Part shown: one piece after another, positions 1 through 6,114 of the stretch
How the letters are laid out: each line of letters opens with the position of its first letter
Numbering within the stretch: the first letter of the stretch is position 1
NCBI GenBank assembly: GCA_025937075.1
Contig: JAICSD010000278.1
Span: forward strand, 1 to 6,114
DNA: 6,114 nucleotides
From: Vicinamibacteria bacterium
Lineage (GTDB): Bacteria > Acidobacteriota > Vicinamibacteria > Vicinamibacterales > 2-12-FULL-66-21
Reading direction: 5' to 3'
Notes under the pieces: model-generated
The model's input: the letters and a program-made list of their open reading frames with translations, nothing else
What the model was told of the DNA's origin: nothing
Database searches by the model: none
Made by a program: the position numbers and the translations under genes

Positions 1-690
1 CGCGGCGACCCCGACGAGAACGCCCAGCAGCGCGTAGCGTCCGACACGCTGCTCGTGCAGGGTTCGAATCCAAACGAGGAAGAACACGCTCACGGCGAGC
101 ATCGACGGCGCGTGCGAGTAGGTCGGCGAGACGACGGAGTAATACAGCGCGCTCGACGCGAGCCAGATCGCCAGCGTGGCCCAGATGGCGCTGCGCCGAT
201 CGAAGAACCGCGCGGCCGCGAGGAAGGACAGCCAGGCGGCGAGCGTGGCGGCGGCAATTCCGGTATAGCCGGCTGACGCCTGGAACACACGGCCGTACCC
301 GTCGAGCGGATAGGTGGCACCGGAGCGATCGGCGATCCACACGCCGGCAGTCGTCATCAGATACGCGGGCGCCCAGAGCAGGGCAGGGCCCACCGGCATC
401 AGATTTCTCACGTGGCCCGTCTCGTTGGCGTCCACGATCCACCGCGTCTCGTCGTCCACCGTTTCAGGTGTGAGGCCGTAGAGGTGCAGATACTCGTTCG
501 TGAAGCGCAGGTCGTGATCGAAGACTGCCGATCGAAGCTGCACGTACTCGTGCATCGCGTCCCCGACGACGATCCGTCCGTCGGGCTTCGCGAGGAGCAT
601 GAGGCCCAGCGAGTACGCGATCGCGAAGATGAGGCCGATGCACGCGATCGTGGTGCCGGGGGCGCGCTCCGGCAGCGTCAGCCAGCGCAT
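1..690 (-). CDS. GT-C/PMT-like polytopic membrane glycosyltransferase, C-terminus cut by window edge
   Basis: The minus-strand frame from ATG at 690 stays open to base 1, giving 230 residues with no stop, so the 3' part lies outside. The protein begins MRWLTLPERAPGTT. It has a membrane segment at about residues 13-34, then a long polar, presumably periplasmic loop with VGDAMHEY (42-49), DHDLRFTNEY (58-67) and TGHVRNLMPVGPALLWAPAY (91-110). Further hydrophobic helices lie at about 140-161, 167-187 and 195-209, with SPTYSHAPS at 188-196. An acidic residue in the first outer loop (D44), the NEY and PVGPALLWAP stretches and the SHA motif are the pattern I associate with lipid-phospho-sugar-dependent GT-C enzymes (PMT/GT39-like) and related uncharacterised membrane proteins. 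The likely role is periplasmic sugar transfer to an envelope glycan or protein. The ATG shares one base with the stop of the preceding gene (TAATG), and no Shine-Dalgarno is obvious, so coupled translation is likely. Existence and membrane nature are firm; the enzymatic assignment is inferred, and donor and acceptor are unknown. Confidence 0.82.
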   Translation of the reverse strand, partial: MRWLTLPERAPGTTIACIGLIFAIAYSLGLMLLAKPDGRIVVGDAMHEYVQLRSAVFDHDLRFTNEYLHLYGLTPETVDDETRWIVDANETGHVRNLMPVGPALLWAPAYLMTTAGVWIADRSGATYPLDGYGRVFQASAGYTGIAAATLAAWLSFLAAARFFDRRSAIWATLAIWLASSALYYSVVSPTYSHAPSMLAVSVFFLVWIRTLHEQRVGRYALLGVLVGVAA

Positions 691-692
691 TA
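688..692 (-). promoter_or_regulatory. TAATG stop/start overlap coupling two genes
   Basis: On the minus strand the TAA ending the upstream GT-B-like gene (692-690) shares its last A with the ATG of the downstream membrane protein (690-688). No good purine-rich ribosome site precedes this ATG at normal spacing. Re-initiation by terminating ribosomes is therefore the simplest reading. The overlap also supports the chosen start of the downstream gene. Confidence 0.75.
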
Positions 693-2504
693 CGAAACCG
701 GCTGACGTGAAAACGTCTCCGCCATCGCGAGAATCGCCTGAGCAGCGTTCTCCGTGGCGCTGCCGTTCGAGGGATCGCCGACGAGCGCCACGCCTCTTTG
801 CACCAGCACTGCGCGGAGCCCGGCCTCGGAGACGAGCTGCGACAAAGCGTCGCCAATGTCGCGCTCAGTGTTCGCGCCGAGCATGGCGCCCGCCTCGACG
901 AACGGAAGCAGGTTGTTCGGCTGGCCGATGCTGAGCGCCGGAATGCCGAGCACGAGGGCGTCGACCGCCACTGTCGAATTCACGGTCACCACGGCGTCTG
1001 CCAGTGCGAGCAACGCACCCAGCGATTCGGTCGCGGGCACGACGGAGATGTTGCCGCCGGCGAGCGCCGCATACCCGTCGGTCCCTTCCGCCGGGTGCGC
1101 CTTGATGATCATGTGCACCGTCGTCAGCGACCGGACCGCAGCGGCGAGCCGCGGAAGCACGTCCTTCGCCTCGCTGAATTTCGTGGCGCACAGAATCACG
1201 TGTCGCCCGGCGGCGATCCCGAGACGCTGTCTGGCCGCGTCGCGATCGTCCTGCGTCGTGGCGCGGACCGTCTCGACGATGGCATCCCGTTCCGCGCTGC
1301 CGACGATTTCGACGGCGCTCTCCGGAAAATGCGCGCGCTCGAGCAGATGTCGCTCCGCATACCGGTCGAACACGAGTGTGCGCGCAGGACGAGGGAACCC
1401 CGAATCCTCCGGACGCTCCTCCGACGCCGCCAACTCGTCCGGCTCGTGGACGTAGTTGAGCCAGTGTCGATAGATGAACCCGTGCTGGATGCCGACGAGA
1501 GGAATGCCGCGCCGCCGCGCTTCCAGCGCGAGCGCGCGTCCCCAGCCGCCGGCCTCCGCATAGGTGACGGCCACGCGCGGTTGCATCTCGTCGAACGCCG
1601 TGCCGGCGCGATCCATCGATCGGACGGACCACGGCCACTGCAGCCAGACGACGCCGACGAGCTGCGCGTGCACGATCGGCCAGCAGTCCGTCCCGTCGAC
1701 CGTCGCGTGCTGTCGGAGTTCGGCGCTGGCCTCGAGCGCGGCGAGAAACTCGTGACGCGACGCCCAGACCTGCCGATCACGTTCCGAGCGGGCGCCGCCG
1801 AGCGCTTCGATCGCGACGAGCCCCTCCTGACCGCCAACCATCGGATCCCACCACCGCCGCTTCCGGAAACTTCGCCGCGGACCGACGACGAGCGTCTGCA
1901 GCTCGCCGGGCGGCAGCCGCTGTTCGACGGCGCTGAGCACGCGACCGATATAGCGCTCGCCGGCGGCGGCCCCCTCGGCGGGATCCACGAACGCGCGATG
2001 TACGAAGGCGGCGATCCGTGCGCGGCCGAGGCGCGTCGGCGTCGCCCTGCGGTTGCGATCCGCCAGCCGCAACGCATGCGCGCGCGCACGGACGCGCCGC
2101 TCCGACGACTTCAATCGGAGTTCGGCCCCGCGGGGGTCGGAGCCGAGGCCATGCCTGGCGGCGCGCGCGAGCGCCGCGTACTCCGTCACAGGATCGCCTG
2201 TCCGCCATGCGATCGATGACGGCCGTTCACGCGCGACGAGCGCGTCCACCGCCGACACGGCGCGCAGCATCGCGACAATCGCCTGCTCTTTGTGCAGATA
2301 CAGCTCGGTAAACCACCACAGCGAGTCCGCGCCGGCCGTGAACCGGGCACGCATCGAGGCGCCATTGACACGCACGCCGCGGACAGCCTTGATCCATGCA
2401 CGGGCGTCGATCTGCGCGCGCTCTTCAGCGGCGGCGTCGAGGTACGACGACAACGGCACCGCGCGCGTGCCGCGGCGATCCGAAATCTCGACAACGGCTG
2501 TCAT
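690..2504 (-). CDS. GT-B-fold transferase-like protein (capsule/CDP-glycerophosphotransferase-like C-terminal half)
   Basis: A 604-residue soluble protein with no signal peptide or membrane helix. The C-terminal half (about 305-600) looks like the second part of a GT-B transferase. It has VAVTYAEAGGWGRALALEARRRGIP (split here as VAVTYAEAGG at 311-320 and ALEARRRGIP at 326-335), then VGIQHGFIYRHW (337-348), an IVGSAERD strand turn (400-407), HVILCATKF (435-443), MIIKAHPAEG (465-474) and NSTVAVDAL (509-517). QHG, KxHP and a Ser/Thr-rich loop before DAL are seen in capsule synthesis, CDP-glycerol glycerophosphotransferase and UDP-GlcNAc 2-epimerase-like folds, where they bind the nucleotide-linked donor. 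The N-terminal half (1-300) is unrecognised, with a Trp/Glu stretch SLWWFTELYLHKEQ at 61-74 and an Arg-rich segment at 131-163. The open frame extends 57 codons further upstream, but that extension is Arg/Pro-rich and overlaps the GT9 gene. The ATG at 2504 forms ATGA with the GT9 stop and is preferred. The likely role is cytoplasmic transfer of a sugar or glycerophosphate-like group in surface glycan synthesis; exact reaction unknown. Confidence 0.8.
   Translation of the reverse strand: MTAVVEISDRRGTRAVPLSSYLDAAAEERAQIDARAWIKAVRGVRVNGASMRARFTAGADSLWWFTELYLHKEQAIVAMLRAVSAVDALVARERPSSIAWRTGDPVTEYAALARAARHGLGSDPRGAELRLKSSERRVRARAHALRLADRNRRATPTRLGRARIAAFVHRAFVDPAEGAAAGERYIGRVLSAVEQRLPPGELQTLVVGPRRSFRKRRWWDPMVGGQEGLVAIEALGGARSERDRQVWASRHEFLAALEASAELRQHATVDGTDCWPIVHAQLVGVVWLQWPWSVRSMDRAGTAFDEMQPRVAVTYAEAGGWGRALALEARRRGIPLVGIQHGFIYRHWLNYVHEPDELAASEERPEDSGFPRPARTLVFDRYAERHLLERAHFPESAVEIVGSAERDAIVETVRATTQDDRDAARQRLGIAAGRHVILCATKFSEAKDVLPRLAAAVRSLTTVHMIIKAHPAEGTDGYAALAGGNISVVPATESLGALLALADAVVTVNSTVAVDALVLGIPALSIGQPNNLLPFVEAGAMLGANTERDIGDALSQLVSEAGLRAVLVQRGVALVGDPSNGSATENAAQAILAMAETFSRQPVS
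2501..2504 (-). promoter_or_regulatory. ATGA stop/start overlap coupling two genes
   Basis: On the minus strand, ATG (2504-2502) of the GT-B-like gene overlaps TGA (2503-2501) of the GT9 gene by two bases, a classical translational coupling arrangement. No Shine-Dalgarno-like run precedes this ATG. This overlap is the main reason for choosing 2504 as the start rather than the longer open frame beginning at 2675. Confidence 0.75.
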
Positions 2505-3700
2505 GCGACCGTGGGGATGCGATCGCCGTCCGCGCCAAGACCGGCGATCGCGTTGTCGATGGCGGCGAGGACGGCCGCGACCGTCACGCCGGACAGGCAA
2601 TCGGGGGCGTTTCCCGCGTCCAGCGCGCGCACGCATCGGCCGGGCGGCTGCCGGATGCGGTTGCACGGAGCGCACGGCAGGTCGATGCGGACCACCCGGT
2701 CTCGCGGGCCGCGCGGCGCGTATCGCCGAGGATCGGACGGACCGAAGATCGCCACGACGGGGGTGCCCACCGCGTGTGCGAGGTGCATCGGCCCCGTGTC
2801 GCCGGTGACGAGGAAATCGCAGCGCTCGAGAATTGCCGCGGCCTCGACCAGGCTCGCGCCCGTGACGTCGAGCGCGTCAGCGGGGCGCATCGCCGCACGG
2901 ACCAGCGCGTTGGCGGCGCGATCCTCCGTCGCGCCCGTCAGCACCACGGATGCGTGGCGCTCCTGAGCCAGCCACCGTGCGACCTCGGCAAACCGTTCCT
3001 GCGGCCACTGCTTGATCGCGCGGCCGCCGGCGACGTGCATGGCCACAATCGGGGCGCGGAGATCGGCAAGCCGTTCTGCCGCCTGTCGGCGAACGCCGTC
3101 ATCGAGGTGGAGGTGAAAGTCGGGGGCGAGTGGCGCGTCCGACCATCCGTGCGCTGCCGCGCGCGCCAGCGCGAGCATGTTGTCTGCCGTGTGCTGCGTC
3201 GTGTCGAACGGCAGCGCCAAATCGAGCAGCGGCCCGCCGCCCCCGCTCGCGAAGCCCGCCCTCCAGCGCGCACCCACCGCCGCGGTAACGACATTCGAAC
3301 GGATGTCGGGCTCGAAATTGATGGCGACATCGTAGTCGCGCGATTTCCACCGCCGCGCGTCGACGGCGAGATCCTTCAGCGTTCGTCCCTGCGTCCCTCG
3401 TGCGAGCCACCGTGCATCGAGGACCTCGACGGAACGGATGCCAGGAATCGCCTGCGCGATGCCGGCATTCCAACTGCCGACGACGAGATCGATCGCCGCG
3501 GCGGGCACGAGGGCGTGGAGCTCAGCGAGTGCGGGCAAGGTCATCAGCAGATCGCCAATCCGCTCGAGCCGGAAGCAGATGATCGATTGCGGTCGTTCGA
3601 CGGGCCGCCGCCGTCGGCGAAGGCGCGCGGGCGCCAGCGCCAGATCCGCGGCGCGCACGAGCAGTCGCTCCCGGCGATCCGAGATGTTCAGCGGGGCCAT
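2501..3700 (-). CDS. Glycosyltransferase family 9 protein (ADP-heptose:LPS heptosyltransferase-like)
   Basis: A 399-residue GT-B enzyme, slightly longer than typical heptosyltransferases (about 320-360) because of a basic N-terminal lead of about 38 residues. The GT9 signature begins with RLERIGDLLMTLPAL (44-58), the usual nucleotide-sugar transferase opening. VAMHVAGGRAIKQWPQERF (219-237) and VVLTGATEDR (252-261) match the start of the C-terminal Rossmann domain. TGDTGPMHLAHAVGTP (299-314) followed by VAIFGPSDPRRYAP (316-329) is the donor-binding D-T/S-G-xx-H-xA motif of the family. Cysteines at 343, 346, 356 and 368 follow. The family transfers heptose or a related sugar from a nucleotide donor to LPS inner core or a similar acceptor at the cytoplasmic face of the inner membrane; the precise sugar here is not determined. 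ATG at 3700 is the first start after an in-frame TGA, which is the stop of the upstream gene. A GTG at 3658 preceded by GGGAG is a possible alternative that would remove 14 residues. Confidence 0.93.
   Translation of the reverse strand: MAPLNISDRRERLLVRAADLALAPARLRRRRRPVERPQSIICFRLERIGDLLMTLPALAELHALVPAAAIDLVVGSWNAGIAQAIPGIRSVEVLDARWLARGTQGRTLKDLAVDARRWKSRDYDVAINFEPDIRSNVVTAAVGARWRAGFASGGGGPLLDLALPFDTTQHTADNMLALARAAAHGWSDAPLAPDFHLHLDDGVRRQAAERLADLRAPIVAMHVAGGRAIKQWPQERFAEVARWLAQERHASVVLTGATEDRAANALVRAAMRPADALDVTGASLVEAAAILERCDFLVTGDTGPMHLAHAVGTPVVAIFGPSDPRRYAPRGPRDRVVRIDLPCAPCNRIRQPPGRCVRALDAGNAPDCLSGVTVAAVLAAIDNAIAGLGADGDRIPTVA
2519..2551 (-). repeat. Perfect 10-bp inverted repeat near the 3' end of the GT9 gene
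   Basis: The arms GCGATCGCCG (2519-2528) and CGGCGATCGC (2542-2551) are exact reverse complements separated by 13 bases. In the mRNA they could form a GC-rich stem-loop that ends 14 nt before the AUG of the GT-B-like gene. The repeat lies inside GT9 codons for residues near the C-terminus (AIAGLGADGDR). The structure is visible; any role in controlling re-initiation is inference, and such repeats also arise by chance in GC-rich coding DNA. Confidence 0.4.
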
Positions 3701-3721
3701 CGATGCATTTGCGAGGCGCTC

Positions 3722-6114
3722 TCATTGTACCGCCACGCGATCGACCATGACCCCGAGGTCGCGGTCGTCGCCGGTGCCGAGCACCTTCGAAGGATTCCAG
3801 GTGATCGTTTCGAGCGTCAGACGAACCGGCTCGCCTGATGAGGCGGCCGAGGCTGCGACCGTCGGCGGAATCGCGAAGGAATAGGGGGCGAATCCGGCCT
3901 GAACCTCTGCACTGCCCAGCACGACATCGCCGAGCCTTGCGATGACGCGCGCAGCCGGAGCCGCCGGCGGACGGCCGCCGTTGCTCATCCAGAGCGTGAC
4001 GGTCCGATCGTCGGGATGCAGCCGGGTCACAAACAGGTAGGACCTCGCGCGTGTCCATCGAATGGTGCGGCCTTCCGTGGTTTCCTTCGCATTGAACCGG
4101 AGCACGTTGAGATCATCGTACGAGCCGATGTCGAGCGCGAAGCGCCCCGGGTCGCCCTCCGGTGGACCGAATTCGTAGATGCCGTAGTCGAATTTCTTGG
4201 GGTGGACGGACCTCGGATACGCGTTCAGCGGGGATTCGTACTCCGGTACCTGAAAGCGGTCGCTGGCCACCGGATGGACACTCCAGCGGGGCGACAGGAG
4301 ATCGGTGCCTCCGCTGCCGAGGAAGAGGACGCGTTGATATTTGGGCGCGATCCGATCGAGGTAGGCGCCAAACGTCGCTTTGTCGGGCACGGGGCTGGCC
4401 AGCACGAGCACCTGCCGGTCGTAGATGTACGCAAGCGGCAGCGCGAGCACGTGCGCTTCGGACGAATTGCGCGATTCGACGATCAGCAGGTCGTCGTGGT
4501 GCACGATCGACGCGAGCTGCTCGAGATGCTGCACGATCCCGGCGTACTCGACGTGCGGCAGGATCGGCTTCGCGGCGCGGGCGTATTCGTATCCGAGCAG
4601 TACCAGGAAGACGATCCCGATCGGCCCGCGTATCAGACGCGTCGAGAACCATCGTCCCCGAACGCCCATCAGCGCCGCGGCCGACACGAGCAGCAGACCG
4701 CCGGGCAGCACAACGGACACGAATCGCCGCGCCATCCAGAAGTGCTCCGGCACGATCCGGATCTTGTAGAAAAAGACCACGGCGAACAGAGTGATCGTCA
4801 GCAGCGTGGCGGTGTCCTGCCAGAACCTGCCCCTCGCGATCAGCAGGTACCCCAGGAGCGCGGCGATCACTGCCGGAACGGTGAAGTAGAACTGGGCAAA
4901 CGTCCGCAGCGCGTAGGCGTCGTGGCTTGCGAGGCGGCCGCCGGGATGCCGCAACCCCAGCGCGTAGACGGTGAGCGCAATGACGATGACGTTCAGGATG
5001 GGCGGGGCCCAGCGGACGACGAAACTGGAAATGCTTTCGCGCCGCATCGCCCAGACGCACACCATCGCAACACCGGCACAGACGATCGTCGCCGCCGCAT
5101 ACCGTTCCCACGAGACCTGCGCGAGCAGTCCGCGCGGGAGCGCCACATAGGCGCGCATCGGGCCGCTGTAGTACCAGGCCGCGAGGAGGACGCCTGTGAG
5201 AAACGGCGGCCAGAACGTCCATTTCGGCCGCTGGCCCGCCGCAAGCCCGAGCGTGAGACTCGCGAACACCGCGGCGATCGCGAGCGCGCTGTCGAGCCGC
5301 AGAAACAGGATCAGCGCGAGCAGCGTGCCGGCGACGGGCGCGAAGAACGGATCGCCGTCGACGTGGGCGCGCGCGTTCGCGAGCAGCGCCGCGAAGATCA
5401 GCGCCTGCAGCGCGATTTCCGAATTCGGATACCGCGCGAACCAGACCTGCACCACGTTGAGCGCGAGCAGCGCCGCGGCGGCAGCGGCCGGAACGCGTCC
5501 CAGCCATCGAGCGCCCGCGAAGTACACGGCAAGCAGTCCCAGGAGCGCCCAGCACGGGGTAGTGTCGCGCGCGCCCGTCAGCCCGTCGAGGCCATAGCCG
5601 ATCGCAATCGACGCGGGATAGAGATGCGGGAACTGGCCCACGACCGCGCCTGTATCGGGCGACTGCACGAAGAAGCCCATGAAGCGCAGGCTGTAGTAAT
5701 CGTCGTTGTTATACGAGGGGAAGAAGAGATCGCGCGCGAAGGCAGGGACTGACGATACGACGGGATCGAGGATGACAAGTCGCCCGCGCTGCGCGATCTC
5801 GATGCCCTCGTTCATGTAGACGCCGGGGTCTTTCCCTCCCATGACGTACTCGGCCGCCGGGAAGAATCGCGACGCCCCGAGAATCAGCAGCCCGACGGGC
5901 AGAAGGGCCGCAAGACCCGGGCGCCGCGCGGCTGCTCCGAAGCGGAGGTCGAAGCGGGCCAGCGCCGCGAGCGCGACGCTGAGAATGGCGTCGGCGGAGA
6001 CGAGGCGGCCCATGCTGTAGCGATGTGCAGCAGCGAGCGCGAGCAGGAAGGAGAGCGAAACGGTGAGGCTGAGCACGACGGCCCAGAACGCCCGCTCCTC
6101 CGCGGCGAGCGCCG
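3722..6114 (-). CDS. GT-C-type membrane glycosyltransferase with soluble C-terminal domain, N-terminus cut by window edge
   Basis: The frame is open from the right edge to TGA at 3724-3722, giving 796 visible residues. A GTG at 6076 could be read as a start, but the frame upstream encodes ALAAEERAFWAVV, which runs smoothly into a membrane helix, so the true start is most likely beyond 6114. Numbering from the 6076 codon, about a dozen membrane helices fill residues 1-500. The first large outer loop carries GGKDPGVYMNEG (80-91) with the acidic residue expected of GT-C enzymes. A loop has ILFLRLDSAL (256-265), and EHFWMARRFVSVVLPGG (444-460) is a motif I associate with related uncharacterised GT-C proteins. 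Residues 500-784 are soluble: first an alpha/beta-looking part (LLIVESRNSSEAHVLALPL, then RVLFLGSGGTDLLS at 582-595), then a probable beta-sandwich ending in LGVMVDRVAVQ. The likely role is transfer of a polyprenyl-phosphate-linked sugar to an envelope glycan on the periplasmic side. The next gene starts 21 bp downstream. Donor and acceptor are unknown. Confidence 0.87.
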   Translation of the reverse strand, partial: ALAAEERAFWAVVLSLTVSLSFLLALAAAHRYSMGRLVSADAILSVALAALARFDLRFGAAARRPGLAALLPVGLLILGASRFFPAAEYVMGGKDPGVYMNEGIEIAQRGRLVILDPVVSSVPAFARDLFFPSYNNDDYYSLRFMGFFVQSPDTGAVVGQFPHLYPASIAIGYGLDGLTGARDTTPCWALLGLLAVYFAGARWLGRVPAAAAAALLALNVVQVWFARYPNSEIALQALIFAALLANARAHVDGDPFFAPVAGTLLALILFLRLDSALAIAAVFASLTLGLAAGQRPKWTFWPPFLTGVLLAAWYYSGPMRAYVALPRGLLAQVSWERYAAATIVCAGVAMVCVWAMRRESISSFVVRWAPPILNVIVIALTVYALGLRHPGGRLASHDAYALRTFAQFYFTVPAVIAALLGYLLIARGRFWQDTATLLTITLFAVVFFYKIRIVPEHFWMARRFVSVVLPGGLLLVSAAALMGVRGRWFSTRLIRGPIGIVFLVLLGYEYARAAKPILPHVEYAGIVQHLEQLASIVHHDDLLIVESRNSSEAHVLALPLAYIYDRQVLVLASPVPDKATFGAYLDRIAPKYQRVLFLGSGGTDLLSPRWSVHPVASDRFQVPEYESPLNAYPRSVHPKKFDYGIYEFGPPEGDPGRFALDIGSYDDLNVLRFNAKETTEGRTIRWTRARSYLFVTRLHPDDRTVTLWMSNGGRPPAAPAARVIARLGDVVLGSAEVQAGFAPYSFAIPPTVAASAASSGEPVRLTLETITWNPSKVLGTGDDRDLGVMVDRVAVQ

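Noticed and set aside
56..80. tRNA T-loop-like string GGTTCGAATCC on the plus strand.
   Set aside because: The flanking bases do not form the required five-pair T-stem (only two pairs), no acceptor, anticodon or D arms are nearby, and the bases encode WIRTL in the membrane protein on the other strand.
798..2219. 473-residue plus-strand open frame opposite the GT-B-like gene.
   Set aside because: Its composition is dominated by Arg, Asp, Glu and His, with no hydrophobic core pattern or motif. The opposing frame has coherent strand/helix patterning and transferase motifs.
3701..3721. Possible promoter or terminator in the only intergenic gap.
   Set aside because: The 21 bases are too short and show no -10/-35 pattern, no stem with a T-run and no strong ribosome site; they contain only a small ATGCAT palindrome.
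2396..3838. 480-residue plus-strand open frame opposite the GT9 gene.
   Set aside because: It is low-complexity, Arg-rich and antisense to a gene with unmistakable GT9 motifs; it also crosses the gap into the neighbouring gene, as a shadow would.
617..5281. Four copies of the palindrome GCGATCGC (617-624, 2519-2526, 2544-2551, 5274-5281), more than base composition alone would predict.
   Set aside because: Three of the four encode Ala-Ile-Ala in membrane-type or Ala-rich stretches of the minus-strand genes, so codon use explains them. The spacing is irregular and no array is formed.
4016..5752. 578-residue plus-strand open frame opposite the first membrane protein.
   Set aside because: It is rich in Arg, Glu, Gln, Asp and His with no recognisable motif or domain, and lies entirely antisense to a gene with clear helices and GT-C motifs. 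Long antisense frames are common in GC-rich coding DNA.

Overview
This 6.1 kb window has high GC content. It holds four genes, all on the minus strand and packed almost without gaps, so they are transcribed from the right edge (6114) towards the left edge (1). Both outer genes run off the window. No RNA gene, mobile element, CRISPR array, promoter or terminator was found. The only gap between genes is 21 bases (3701-3721).

In transcription order: (1) 6114-3722 is a large polytopic GT-C-type membrane glycosyltransferase with a soluble C-terminal part; its true start lies outside the window. (2) 3700-2501 is a glycosyltransferase family 9 protein, related to the ADP-heptose:LPS heptosyltransferases. 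(3) 2504-690 is a large soluble protein whose C-terminal half looks like the GT-B-fold capsule/CDP-glycerophosphotransferase class of transferases; its N-terminal half is unrecognised. (4) 690 to beyond 1 is a second multi-pass membrane protein of the GT-C/PMT-like kind, seen only as its first 230 residues. Genes 2/3 overlap through ATGA and genes 3/4 through TAATG, which supports one translationally coupled operon.

Together the genes suggest assembly of a cell-surface glycan (LPS core/O-antigen, capsule or a glycosylated envelope polymer). The two soluble GT-B enzymes would act on the cytoplasmic side, and the two GT-C enzymes would transfer lipid-linked sugars on the periplasmic side. The sugar, linkage and acceptor cannot be read from the sequence.

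The organism is probably a high-GC Gram-negative-type bacterium, because a heptosyltransferase-like GT9 implies LPS-type chemistry. The style of the proteins (a GT9 with RLERIGDLLMTLPAL, GT-C proteins with GGKDPGVY and ARRF) reminds me of Acidobacteriota or similar environmental lineages; this is an impression, not a demonstration. I see no convincing evidence of an entirely new system. The least understood component is gene 3, and the main annotation traps are the gene at the left edge and the start sites of genes 1 and 3.
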